Shown here: positions 16,739-25,582 of the stretch, piece by piece | How the letters are laid out: each line of letters opens with the position of its first letter | Position numbering within the stretch: position 1 is the stretch's first letter | NCBI RefSeq assembly: GCF_003967555.1 | Contig: NZ_BIFS01000001.1 | Coordinates: 1,364,001-1,428,000, forward strand | Direction of reading: 5' to 3' | Source of the DNA: Dictyobacter kobayashii | Lineage (GTDB): Bacteria > Chloroflexota > Ktedonobacteria > Ktedonobacterales > Ktedonobacteraceae | Length of the DNA: 64,000 nt | The notes under the pieces: model-generated | Seen by the model: the letters and a program-made list of their open reading frames with translations, nothing else | Told to the model about the DNA's origin: nothing | The model's database searches: none | Translations under genes and position numbers: made by a program

Positions 16739-19506
16739 TTATGGCTTCTCGTCATTCTTATGCTCTTTAATTAACAAAATACCTTCGTAGGCTGGCAAAT
16801 ATCCTTCAATGCGCTCTTTCAAAAGTAAAAGCATGATACAAAGTTCACGAACGCGATCAAGTTCATGTGCTCGAGCGGCCAGGCGATCCTGCATACCCAT
16901 GAAAGTCCTGGATCGGGGATTCCAAACTGCAGCCAGGGCTCTAGCACGGGTACGGATACTCTCCAGGTTGCTGATGCTATTCTGATCAATAACCTGTTCG
17001 TTGGATCGCCTACCAACCCCGGCATTGGCCTGGATTAATTCGTTAGACAGATTAATAGCTTGAGTAAGATAGCTAACGAACGTTTCTAGAAACGCTCGAT
17101 CTCGATGCTGAGCCTTCACAATGTTGTTGGAAAGCCCTAAATCTCTGATCAGGCTCTGGGCGCGTATAAATGTGCGCGCCAGATCAGCGGCAAGTTCCTC
17201 GATCAAGGACAGTTCCTTTGTGCTCGCACGATCATTCTTCACAAGAGCGCGGTCGACAATCACACGCAATTGCTGCTTCAAACCATCCGCTGGTTCCCCA
17301 TGTAGCCAGACTAATGTTGCTTTATCTTCTACCCAATAGCCCGTTTCGTTACTGACCTCGCTTTGCCTGTGTCTCTCTTCAAGCGACCATTCATCTGAAC
17401 ACGGTAGGCGATATCGCCATCCCTCTCCCTCGCGTGCCGTTAGCCACGCACAAAACTTCTGTGCATCCGCGCGCCGCACCCCTAATACTGGCTTTTTCCC
17501 GGCCCCTGCAGGAAAACAGTCTTGCTTCCAATGAGCTGGCACATAAACAGAAGAGTTTCCCTGTGCTCGCTGCTCATCTAAAAACAATTGATATTCCGCA
17601 TGGGTAACCAATGAGCTATCAATATAGGTGCCTTCACGCAAGTAGGACATCCGGTGCATTCTCTGTGTTAACAATGCCTCTGCCACCACACTTCGGTGTT
17701 CGGGATCTGGATCGTCACAACCAGTTTCTAAGATGGCTGTCAGCTGTTCTTGCGCCTGCGGCTGGACTATTAATTTTTCTTGATCACATTCAAATGCCAG
17801 TGCCAGTGCTACCGCTGAGAGGGGCCGGCTGTTTAAGCAGGCCTGGATAATCCGCGTCGCATCCGCCTGCGAGCAGTAGAGCCGAATTGTTTCGTGCCAC
17901 CAGGGATTCTCTATCTGCTCAATCAAGCTAGCTTCTAACCCTTGTTCTTTAATATACACGGCCGCCAGGTATTCCTGGAATGTCGGGTGCGCAAAACTAT
18001 AAATGCCTGGATTTTTTTCTAACAATAAGCCGCTAACATTTTTGAGATGATCTAAGAATTCTTCCGGCCGTACATACTGGCTTACAGATGCCAGCATGGG
18101 GCAATGATTTCTTGCGCGTCTTCATCTGCAATCTCTCGCTGATTCTGCATCATCATAAAGTAAGCTAGCTGCTGTAATATCCGTTGTTTCTGGGCCAGCG
18201 ATAAATCCTGTGGTATGCTTCGGGCCTCATAGCGCGTACCTAAGAAGACGTTACAAATCTCTTCATAGAGCTCCACACGCCTCTCAGGGAGCTTAATATC
18301 TTCCCGATGAATGGTCACAATCATCGTAAGCAAGAGTGGATTAGCCGCTAACTTCGAAAGCGCTGGCGATTGATAAAGGCGCTGTACTAAATCTTTTGTT
18401 GCTTCGCTCGCCCGCCTCTTCAGATTTGCATAGTCTATATCAGAATTTCTAAATTCGGTGGAAAGATACCAATTGAGAATGAATGTTTCGATCTGTTCAT
18501 TATTGAAATTCTGAGCATCCAGTACGGTTACCCCTTCAAGCCGGTTATCTCGATATCCATAGGGCCTAGATGCAATAACAAAACGATTCTTTCCATACAC
18601 ATGCATCTGCATCTGCACCCATTCGACCACTTTTAAACGTGTGTTGAGATCGGCAACCTCATCCAAACCATCCAAAAGAATGAGACAGTGTTTTTTCTTT
18701 AAGTGTTTCTCGATCCAGGTCGCTGGTATAGTTCGCTGGCATTTCCGTTGAACATGCTCTTGCACAGCCATCGATAATGAATATTCAGGTTGGGTTGTAA
18801 TCATCTCTACATGATCATGCAAAGAGAGGAATATAGGAAAGGTGTGCCTCATTTTTTTGGGTCGTTGTTGCTTTTTTGACTGTGCCAGTATTTGTCGCAG
18901 CTTTTTCGGCTGGATGTTCTTTTTGGGCTGCGCCAGCGTAAGAGCAAGATGCTTTAGCAACGTTGTCTTTCCCGATCCTGGAGCTCCCAATATCACCAAA
19001 TGCCTATTCGCCAATTCATCAGTTGAGAGATACTCCCAAATAGTATGGTTATGCTGGGGCTGCTTTGGCCTCTCCAACAAGTTAACAGAAACCCTATGCG
19101 CTGGTAGAGGTTGAATACAGACATCCACAAATACCCATTCCAATTCCAGGTCATGCTCTGTGGGCTTACTCAATCCTTTCATATCAAAAATCTTATGTTC
19201 CTCTACCAGATAAATATAATAATCCCGATAAGAGCGGGAAAATATTTCTTGCAACCTGCGCTGAATTCCCAGGGCCATATAGTTCGCCAATGGATCATAT
19301 AACTCCTTCCCTACCTTCCCCAAAAAACCAACCATAAATACTGCCACTTCATAAACCAGTACCCACACCACAACCACCCAGGGATTCTTCGCCCACTGCA
19401 ATATAATTGACATTCCGCCTGCCGAAAGCCCTAACGTAACCAATAAAATAGATAACCATGGTGGAAGTCCTTTCCACGAAGAGTCAGGTGTAGCAGGTTG
19501 ACTCAT
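16739..19506 (-). CDS. TM-NACHT-FGE/SUMF1-like protein, frame broken at a G4 run
   Basis: Two frames (19506-18082 and 18097-16739) join into one protein of about 925 residues if one base is added at the G4 run 18098-18101: AQEIIAP continues into MLASVSQYVRPEEF. N-terminus: two membrane segments (about 20-40 and 45-68). The NACHT domain has Walker A GAPGSGKTTLL and Walker B LILLDGLDEVAD, followed by a winged-helix-type region ending SFAHPTFQEYLAA. C-terminal to it lies a formylglycine-generating-enzyme-like domain (YIDSSLVTHAEYQLFLDEQR, VLGVRRADAQKFCAWL, RYRLPCSDEW), then about 220 helical residues. NACHT proteins are STAND switches used in bacterial antiphage defence and in eukaryotic immunity; the FGE-like domain probably senses or binds a ligand. 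Start: ATG 19506 or GTG 19515. Confidence 0.8.
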
Positions 19507-19689
19507 ACAGTTCACTCATCCTTACAGTGAAACATTACCTATACAGTAACAAGTCAAAATAACTAATTACGCCAGTAGAATATACTATATCTATTGAACT
19601 CCAAACATGCAAGTATTTGTAAGTACTTTTCTACAGAGATAGGTAACATATATACTTATCCATCACACTGGTGTGTTGTCATAATTGTG

Positions 19690-19850
19690 CCTCTACCACA
19701 AAACATCTTCCATCTTCCATCAAGGCCCGACAACCCAACCACCTTTCACTCAATAGCCATCCCCACAAAAAAAACAGCCCATGACAACGCGCATAGCTGC
19801 TCCCTTCCAAAAAACCAAATGACCTGGAACTTATCCAGGTCATTTGCATT
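19690..19850. repeat. Scar of a replication-module segment (matches 40448-40548 and 41889-41914)
   Basis: Positions 19687-19795 match 40448-40548 at roughly 85% (shared blocks CTTTCACTCAATAGCCA and GACAACGCGCA). Right behind, 19819-19845 repeats the hairpin GACCTGGAACTTATCC that terminates the SWIM gene at 41889. In the second location the two pieces are 1.3 kb apart with the SWIM gene between them, so here that gene appears to be deleted. The remainder of 19507-19933 shows no gene. Confidence 0.75.
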
Positions 19851-19933
19851 CTAAGCCCGCTTAACTAAAGTGCGGCTATCTCTTTCCACTCAATAAGCAT
19901 AATCACAATTTTTGCTCATCAGATTCCATATAA

Positions 19934-20134
19934 CACACTTTTGCTAGAATTTATCTGGAACAAGGAGATAAAATTTATAAACTTTCTCGGCTTATGGGAC
20001 ACAGTAGCGTTGAGATCACAGAGGAATATCTCAAGGATTTTGACTCCAGGTCGGCCCGAAAAGAACAGCATAAGTTCTCTGCGGTGTCTGCCATGGAGCT
20101 TCTACGGAAGAAAAAACACAAGCATTCTCATTGA
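19934..20134 (+). pseudogene. 3' fragment of a tyrosine integrase gene
   Basis: 66 codons nearly identical to the C-terminal end of the integrase at 29185-30153, including LMGHSSVEITEEYLKDF with the catalytic His and Tyr. The frame has no start; the 5' four fifths of the gene, including the Arg and HxxR motifs, are missing. It is the left member of the 381-bp direct repeat and marks a former or neighbouring element. Confidence 0.9.
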
Positions 20135-20270
20135 CATAACGGGGATGTTTTGGTGCGTAGAAAGTGCCTTCTACGCACCAAAACCTGGTAAAAAAAGGGC
20201 CCAAACGAGGGGTTTGCCGTTTCCTCCCGTTTGGGTCCTTTTGGCTTCTAGAGCCGTTTTATATTGCTGA

Positions 20271-20314
20271 GTGTTCCCGACTGGAATCGAACCAGCGCAC
20301 CCGGTTCCGGAGAC
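20271..20314 (-). other. Attachment-site core: tRNA 3'-half (left)
   Basis: On the minus strand the segment reads as the 3' half of a tRNA: anticodon-loop-like CTCCGGA, variable loop, T arm with GGTTCGATTCC, then CGGGAACA as acceptor strand. If the loop is read correctly the anticodon is CCG (Arg). The 5' half does not continue, as expected for the att end left by a tyrosine integrase that inserts into a tRNA gene. Confidence 0.7.
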
Positions 20315-20462
20315 TGAGCCGTATATCAATCGGCTTCTAGAGCCAGTTCACAGTATTTAAACTGCGCTATAACACAACTCCTCCCGGTGACTATTGCCCG
20401 TGGATTTCACACTCAATCAGCCCCCCAAGCGACTTCATAGAATTGGTTATCCCCCTGAGCAA

Positions 20463-20553
20463 TTGATCTAGAGCACATAACTTCTATTTTTGATCTAGAC
20501 CAATTGTCAATATTGACATGTAGTTGATTTTGTCTTATGCTTGCTCTAGAGTT
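20463..20553 (+). promoter_or_regulatory. gntR promoter with repeated TCTAGA operators
   Basis: Near-palindromic sites TTGATCTAGAGCA (20463-20475) and TTGATCTAGACCAA (20490-20503) precede a -35 box TTGACA (20513-20518) and a -10 box TATGCT (20536-20541), 17 bp apart. A further half-like site, TGCTCTAGA, is at 20542-20550. The same two sites recur in reverse orientation at 22346-22387. The core is close to the HutC-subfamily consensus (GT..TA..AC), so the GntR protein encoded next is the likely ligand and autoregulator. Confidence 0.75.
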
Positions 20554-20597
20554 GTTGTTGAATAGTATCTGTGTTAGATCAGAAAGTGTTAAAGATT

Positions 20598-21347
20598 ATG
20601 GCTTCCGAAATCAGCAAAGTTGACGAGATTACCAATGCACTCCGTCAACGCATTGTGGCAGGCGAATTCGGAACTGGTGGCCGGCTACCATCGCTGCGAA
20701 TGTTTGCATCGCAATATGGAACGACACAAGAGACAATGAACAAAGCAATACAGAGATTGCAATCTGAAGGTTTGCTTTCTTCTCTTGGCCGCCAGGGCGT
20801 CTATGTGCACATGCCTCGAACCCGTATACCTGGAATTTTGCCTCGTTTTGATAAGTACCTGGAAGAGTTGGGATTCAATCCGGTTGAAACGAATATTGAA
20901 GAGCCTGCGGTGGTGGCAGCCCCTGAAGATGTTGCAAAAGTATTCAACATTACTCCTGGGTCGCCTGTGGTCCACCGGCTCCGGCGACAAGGAACAACAA
21001 CGGCTCATTATCGTCTAGCGGAAAATTTCTATCCAGTTACTCTTGTTGATGATTACATCCTGCAGCAGATGCAGGCTGACGAAAGGTTTGATGCAATCCT
21101 TGCCATTAAACAAAAACACGGCAAAATTATAAAACGTGTGCATGAGGATGTGATTGCTCGTCTACCTGATCAGAAAGAGCAAGAGTTGCTGAAGTTGGTC
21201 CGAGGTGCCCCAGTCTTAGAAGTCAAACGAACTAACTATGCTGAGGATGATAAGACAGCCATCATGTACAATAAGATCATTTTTGTAGCTAGTTTTTTTG
21301 TGCTTTCTTATGACTATGAGGCTGCTCATTGGAAAAACAAAAACTAA
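20598..21347 (+). CDS. GntR/HutC-family transcriptional regulator (UTRA domain)
   Basis: About 249 residues from the ATG at 20598; the longer frame starts at TTG. N-terminal winged helix of GntR type (ITNALRQRIVAGEFGTGGRL to RQGVYVH, residues 8-72) and a C-terminal UTRA effector domain (about 85-245, GSPVVHRLRRQG, ENFYPVTLVDDY). HutC-type regulators of this kind control replication and transfer in integrative elements of actinobacteria (KorA/KorSA type). The operators at its own promoter and at 22346 point to control of both itself and the transfer/replication genes. The C-terminal tail (FFVLSYDYEAAHW) is slightly longer than usual. Confidence 0.85.
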   Translation: MASEISKVDEITNALRQRIVAGEFGTGGRLPSLRMFASQYGTTQETMNKAIQRLQSEGLLSSLGRQGVYVHMPRTRIPGILPRFDKYLEELGFNPVETNIEEPAVVAAPEDVAKVFNITPGSPVVHRLRRQGTTTAHYRLAENFYPVTLVDDYILQQMQADERFDAILAIKQKHGKIIKRVHEDVIARLPDQKEQELLKLVRGAPVLEVKRTNYAEDDKTAIMYNKIIFVASFFVLSYDYEAAHWKNKN

Positions 21348-21360
21348 CGAACAAGCAACG

Positions 21361-21394
21361 AAAAGGAGTGATGTATGTGCGTCACTCCTTTTTT
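21361..21394 (+). terminator. Intrinsic terminator after gntR
   Basis: AAAAGGAGTGA pairs with TCACTCCTTTT across a 10-nt loop and ends in a T-run; 14 nt after the gntR stop codon. Confidence 0.85.
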
Positions 21395-21439
21395 AGGTAG
21401 AGCTACTAAGGTCTTCAAAGTCAGCTTAAAGTATTGGTG

Positions 21440-21993
21440 CTAGGAATTTTCCATCCCCCATACCAACATGTTTCCTGTCTGCCCATCAAACACCATATCA
21501 GCAAACTTGGCAGTAAGGATAACTTTTTTACCGGGAGAATACGGCCCTAGATGAGTGCCCAAACGAGAAAAAGGCCCTTGAACGCGTACATAGCATACAA
21601 GATCATCGTCGGGACGACCAACAGTTTCTCCATTCATAAGAATACTAGCCTGCTTCGCTGTAACAAATTGGATTGATGCTATGGTTACATGTGCACCTTG
21701 GACGAGATAGGCATCAAAAGGCTTCTTCTGATTTAAATAGCTAATAACATCCTGCTTCGTAAGTGCGGAAGTCGAAGGGCTAGTGATTGTAGCCTTTGTT
21801 GTTCCTGATGGGGAGATAGCCGGAACCCCTAGAACATAGGAGGTTTCAGTTCGAGATGTCATAGTGGTAGATGGATGATGTAGTTGGGTAGCCGGGGAGC
21901 TGCTTCTGTTGATGAGGAAACGAATATGATAACACCTATCAACAATATAGAAAGCAATAATGCCGCTCCACACCATATTTTCAATCGTTTCAT
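21440..21993 (-). CDS. Exported or membrane-anchored protein, frame broken at a G4 run
   Basis: The main frame (178 codons to about 21890) has no natural start. An ATG at 21993 with AAAGGA upstream opens a typical signal anchor (MKRLKIWCGAALLLSILLIG) in another frame that reads into TEAAP. Adding one base to the G4 run at 21894-21897 joins both: TEAAPPATQLHHPSTTM. The mature part (about 110 residues) ends with a beta-rich domain containing YVRVQGPFSRLG and MVFDGQTGNMLVWGM. No family is recognised. It faces away from gntR and lies inside the 10-kb element, so it may be an entry-exclusion or surface protein of the element; that is inference. Confidence 0.6.
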
Positions 21994-22345
21994 AGAACTT
22001 TATCCTTTCTCAAAGGCGAAGAGGCTATGTTGGGTATGACGCGTGTACAAAAGTTGTGCGTATCTATCTAAGATAGATGATTAGTAATCGCAAAATGTGA
22101 TATTTGTAGCAATCAATGATCGTAAGTGTAAATCCCAGCATTATTCGGCTCTTCCTCACTTTATGTGAAAGCTCTGGCATGTGCTCCTTTCCTATTTGCT
22201 TCAACAGGCTTCAGGAGGGAGCCATTTCCAGTATTTTCTCCTTGGACTCTTTCGATTCATGCAAAGTGAGGGAGAGCCGTTTAATATTAGGATTTACAGC
22301 TTTGCTGACTTTTGTCCCACTGCCAACAGCTTTTTTGCTATTCTA

Positions 22346-22395
22346 TTGGTCTAGATCAATATAGTGTTGACATTTGCTCTAGATCAATATACGAT
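22346..22395 (+). promoter_or_regulatory. Operator-promoter of the element's main operon
   Basis: TTGGTCTAGATCAA (22346-22359) and TGCTCTAGATCAA (22375-22387) are exact reverse complements of the two operators before gntR. The second lies between -35 TTGACA (22367-22372) and -10 TACGAT (22390-22395), spacer 17 bp, so bound repressor would block RNA polymerase. The rest of 22010-22654 contains only imperfect hairpins (for example near 22519-22549) and no gene; the long leader before the transglycosylase start could hold further control. Confidence 0.75.
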
Positions 22396-22654
22396 GATAG
22401 TACATGCTGCGGGGCAGCAAGAATATTTAGAAGAGGAGGTGTCCAGCTAGGGGTAACGGTCAAATCACCATTTATCTATACATGTAAATCTTTGAATTAT
22501 TAAGGCTTAGGAGTAGGGGTGTTGAGCTAGGGTCTGCCAACTCTAGCCCAACGGTTGAGTAACTAGTTTCGCCTGTGTAGCAATAACCAGGTTCTCACTG
22601 TGCATTCTTGCACATAGGGCCTGGCCTGGGCAAGTTTTGCCAATTGGAGGTCCT

Positions 22655-23152
22655 ATGCGCAAACTGCTTCTTATCGGGCTGGTGATTGTGGCTGCAGCCT
22701 TGCTCTATCCCTCGTTTCAGGCTACAGCACAACATAAGTCAATCTCACACGTTACTGTAACCTCCTATGTCTCGATGGCTCGCCAGGCGGCGACGGATGC
22801 AGGCATTTCTCCTGATATCTTTGAGCGGCAGATTGAGCAAGAGAGTAAGTTTGATCCTCGTGCGCTCTCTCCAGCTGGTGCGCAAGGAATCGCACAGTTT
22901 ATGCCTGCCACCGCTCGCGCTCTTGGCATTGATCCCTGGAACCCTGAGCAAGCCCTCAAAGGGGCGGCTCATCTCATGGCTTCCTACAACAAGCAGTACC
23001 ACGGCAATTATGCGGCGGCTCTGGCTGCCTATAACGCTGGCCCTGGTGCGGTCAAGTCGGCGGTGGATCGGTGTCGATCACAATGGCAACGCTGCCTTCC
23101 TGCGGAAACACAACACTATATCACTGTCATTCTGGCCGGGCAACAACAGTAA
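22655..23152 (+). CDS. Lytic transglycosylase (SLT/GEWL fold), secreted
   Basis: 165 residues from the ATG at 22655, with GGAGG at 22646-22650. A signal peptide (MRKLLLIGLVIVAAALLYPS) is followed by the SLT domain: catalytic Glu in QIEQESKFDPRA, then SPAGAQGIAQFMPAT and ALAAYNAGPGAV. Such enzymes cleave peptidoglycan glycan strands and are standard parts of conjugation machines (VirB1-like), opening the wall for the transfer channel. It is the first gene behind the regulated promoter at 22346. Confidence 0.88.
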   Translation: MRKLLLIGLVIVAAALLYPSFQATAQHKSISHVTVTSYVSMARQAATDAGISPDIFERQIEQESKFDPRALSPAGAQGIAQFMPATARALGIDPWNPEQALKGAAHLMASYNKQYHGNYAAALAAYNAGPGAVKSAVDRCRSQWQRCLPAETQHYITVILAGQQQ

Positions 23153-23182
23153 GTTCACACAAAAGAAAGAAGAGGTGTTCCT

Positions 23183-23584
23183 ATGGCTCTGGTATTAACA
23201 GGTGTGGTCAATGGCATTCGTCCCGTTGGTGGGACTATCGAAAAAGGTCCTCGCGCTGGTGAACAGTGGCATTTCCTCTCCATGGAAATTACTGATCCTC
23301 GTTATGGTCGCGTCTACTCCTGTCAGCTGCGCAGCAATGACCGCCAGTATAAGGACCTGGTCGAGGCGAAACCGGGGAAGGATGACAAAGGGCGCGACAT
23401 CGAAGTTCACACCCTCAAAAAAGAACTGGCCGGTCACAAGGTCAAAGTCACCTTTGTCAGTCAGACCGCTGGTGAACGCGAGATCGAGGACAAGAACTCC
23501 GGCGAGAAACAGACCATTCTGCAGATCCGCACCCAGGTTACCAATTTACGTGACCTCGGCCTTCCCGAAGATGACGACGAATAG
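23183..23584 (+). CDS. Hypothetical element protein, possible OB-like fold
   Basis: 133 residues, soluble and charged, starting MALVLTGVVNGIRPVGG with an acidic tail (LPEDDDE). The alternation of short beta-type stretches (HFLSMEITD, HKVKVTFVSQT, TILQIRTQVTNL) would fit an OB-like barrel, and small OB proteins near rep genes can bind single-stranded DNA. No diagnostic motif is present, so this is a suggestion only. It lies 30 nt after the transglycosylase and 73 nt before the membrane protein, in one operon. Confidence 0.6.
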   Translation: MALVLTGVVNGIRPVGGTIEKGPRAGEQWHFLSMEITDPRYGRVYSCQLRSNDRQYKDLVEAKPGKDDKGRDIEVHTLKKELAGHKVKVTFVSQTAGEREIEDKNSGEKQTILQIRTQVTNLRDLGLPEDDDE

Positions 23585-23657
23585 CGTGCTATTGTTGCGG
23601 CTGTCCCTGGCCGGGATAGCCGCTCTCTTCGCTCTCTGAACAGAAAGGGTATACCCC

Positions 23658-24761
23658 ATGGATGACGCACAGAACTATCCCGACACACAAGCGTTTGCTG
23701 ACCTGGTCGAAGAAAATGCGGCTCACACAGAGGGCCTCGCTCAGGCCGTCAATGCATCCCGCCAGCAGTACGCACCTCGGCCGGGTTTCTTCGGGCGGCT
23801 GCGATCGGCCTTCACCAATGACGAGGATCCAGGAGCCGGGGCTGCGGTTCCGCGCACTCCTCGTCCAGTGGCTCCCTCGACCAGTACCGGGGCGCTGCCT
23901 GCGGATTATTCCATCGAGACACAACCAGCGGTCAGCCCGCGCCTGAATACCTCGCTGATGACACCTGAACAGCTGCGCATCCGGCGTATGAACTTGGTCG
24001 AGGGGGCCAAGTTCGGCCGTCCCGCCCATGAACGCTTTATGCTCTTCCTCCTCAAGTTCTGGCTCTTCCTGGGGCCGATTGCCTTCGTGGCTCTGACGAC
24101 TTCTGAGGTGGCCTATGTGTTGACACGCCTGGTGCCAGCTGGTGACACGGCCGATTATGTGATTGCCGGTGGTGCGCTCTTCATCGACCTGGCCATGATG
24201 TTTGTCACCTTCGGCGTTGCCATCAAGCGGCGCGATCTGGAGGAGAAGCGCGAGTCCGGCGGCATTGTCTCCAAGCGCGAGGAGGGTGAAATCTGGCTCG
24301 GCACGGGCATATGGTTGGTCTTCGCGCTGATCAATATCATCAGTCAGACCGCCTTCCTGCTGCATGTGATCGGCCAAAGCCACGATGCCAACATGACCAT
24401 TCTCTACGTGTTCATCGCCTCACGCGTTGCTGGTTTCATCCTGGGTGACGCCTCGACTGCCTTCTTCCTCGCCAAAGTGGACGGCAGCCCGCTCAAGTTG
24501 ATCGCCCGCGGCGAGCGCGAAAAAGGCGCGATCTATCGCGAGATCGCGCAAGCCGAAGGCGAGCGCAAAACGATCGAGGCCAAAGCAGAAGCCGAGATCC
24601 TGCTGCTGCAGATCAAAGTCCAGCAGGAGAAGGAGGACGCCGAATTTCTGGCCGAATTGAAGCGCCAGGTCTTCAAGGATATTCTCACGCATCGGCGCGC
24701 ACCCAACACGCCCGAACTCAGCGAACCAACAAAATCTCGTATGCGTCGACTCGATCAATAA
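23658..24761 (+). CDS. Four-helix membrane protein with a cytoplasmic coiled coil
   Basis: 367 residues. A polar, Pro-rich N-terminus of about 125 residues is followed by four membrane segments (about 130-152, 165-190, 220-242, 253-275). The C-terminus is a long charged helix (GEREKGAIYREIAQAEGERK to LAELKRQVFKDIL). GC content is higher than in neighbouring DNA. No family is recognised; topology and position next to a VirB1-like enzyme would suit a mating-channel or coupling component of a mobile element, which is inference. Confidence 0.65.
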   Translation: MDDAQNYPDTQAFADLVEENAAHTEGLAQAVNASRQQYAPRPGFFGRLRSAFTNDEDPGAGAAVPRTPRPVAPSTSTGALPADYSIETQPAVSPRLNTSLMTPEQLRIRRMNLVEGAKFGRPAHERFMLFLLKFWLFLGPIAFVALTTSEVAYVLTRLVPAGDTADYVIAGGALFIDLAMMFVTFGVAIKRRDLEEKRESGGIVSKREEGEIWLGTGIWLVFALINIISQTAFLLHVIGQSHDANMTILYVFIASRVAGFILGDASTAFFLAKVDGSPLKLIARGEREKGAIYREIAQAEGERKTIEAKAEAEILLLQIKVQQEKEDAEFLAELKRQVFKDILTHRRAPNTPELSEPTKSRMRRLDQ

Positions 24762-24886
24762 CTCTGTTCTCTTTTTCTCTGAAATCTTTTCGCGCCACGC
24801 GCCAACCGCCCGGCTCATGAGGTGCGCCCGTCGCTCCCATGTTCCGGGCCTTCTCCCCTCACCCAACACAGAAAGGAGTCTTATCT

Positions 24887-25090
24887 ATGGCTGAACGATC
24901 ACCCAACACCATCGTTTTCACGGCCACCACGACGGCCCACGAAACGGACGCCAAAACAGCCCTCAGGCATCCAGGAGCCGAGGCACGTACCCCAACGCTC
25001 GACGACGATCACGCCCGCACTGCGGCGGTGCGAAGCAAGCGTTCTACCTTTGAAGGCTCTGCTACGCTTGGAATGGCGAGGCGAGAGGGT
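24887..25090 (+). pseudogene. 5' part of an element gene cut by repeat A
   Basis: The ATG at 24887 has AAAGGAG at 24872-24878 and opens a normal-looking Thr/Ala-rich sequence (MAERSPNTIVFTATTTAHET). From 25078 the frame runs into repeat A and then into the antisense of the TIR gene, where it stays open to 26782 only because the pentapeptide repeats lack stops in that frame. The true C-terminus is not found nearby. The gene was the next member of the operon before the cassette inserted. Confidence 0.6.
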
Positions 25091-25171
25091 ATCTCAAACG
25101 CTCCTCAGTATATCCTCTCGCCTCGGCATGGAATGCATAGCAGGGCCGCAAAAGGTGGAGACGCTAGCCGC
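25078..25171. repeat. Dispersed repeat A, copy 2 (complete, with inverted arms)
   Basis: 11-bp arms GAGGCGAGAGG (25078-25088) and CCTCTCGCCTC (25114-25124) form a hairpin with a 25-nt loop, followed by GGCATGGAATGCATAGC and a G/C-rich tail ending GACGCTAGCCGC. Copy 3 (63897-63959) shares the arms and the ATGCAT part; copy 1 (16214) shares the tail. Hairpin plus conserved tail looks like the end of an IS or a MITE. No transposase is adjacent. Confidence 0.75.
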
Positions 25172-25195
25172 AACGGACGTAGGCGCATGATCCTA

Positions 25196-25417
25196 CTAGG
25201 ACTTCTCTCTTTTTCTCCACACGATGTAGTTATAGAGAACCCACAAAAAATAGAGAAAAAAACCAATTGCGACGATCCACTCCATAAAGCTTGTACTTGC
25301 ATCTTGTCGAGAATGGTAGGCAAGAAAGCTCCACGCAACAACGGTAATCCCAGTTATAATAACGTTCCATATGGGTGGCACTGGAGGGAGCGAAAATTGT
25401 CGCTTACTTCGCATCAT
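25196..25417 (-). CDS. Small two-helix membrane protein
   Basis: 73 residues: a short basic head, helix 1 (about 17-34, IWNVIITGITVVAWSFL), a polar loop with HSRQDAST, helix 2 (about 45-63), and a basic tail (WRKREKS). AAAGGA lies just upstream of the paired ATGs at 25417 and 25414. It takes the same place downstream of the effector gene as the membrane ORF at 16307 in the NACHT locus. Function unknown. Confidence 0.6.
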   Translation of the reverse strand: MMRSKRQFSLPPVPPIWNVIITGITVVAWSFLAYHSRQDASTSFMEWIVAIGFFLYFLWVLYNYIVWRKREKS

Positions 25418-25498
25418 ACATTCCTTTGTACACCAGGTCTTTGCTTCTTATACGGTGCATCTCGTTCCTTCGGCGTCAACTTCCTAACGCACCCCACG

Positions 25499-25539
25499 AA
25501 ACCAGTAACACGTGGGGTGCAAAATACCTTAAGTGTGTC
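25499..25539 (-). repeat. Repeat B copy 2 (hairpin)
   Basis: One mismatch to 16564-16604 over 41 bp; arms GCACCCCA and TGGGGTGC. The T-run that follows in copy 1 is missing here, so termination of the TIR gene is less certain. Confidence 0.75.
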
Positions 25540-25582
25540 TCTCGTTCCCTTCTGGTTTGCTGTATGGAGACCTACAATTACA

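Larger units (their letters stand above)
19934..20314. repeat. 381-bp direct repeat, left copy (element boundary)
   Basis: Same length and order as 29953-30333 (offset 10019): integrase 3' end, hairpin 1, hairpin 2, tRNA 3'-half. Differences are scattered point changes. In hairpin 1 (20148-20162 with 20169-20183, loop AGTGCC) the base changes relative to the right copy are compensated on both arms, so the structure is under selection. A second hairpin (about 20197-20240) has the look of a terminator for the integrase transcript. Confidence 0.88.

Noticed and set aside
23589..24383. 264-codon minus-strand frame opposite the four-helix membrane protein
   Set aside because: No binding site and residue usage typical of an antisense shadow; the sense strand has clear membrane segments.
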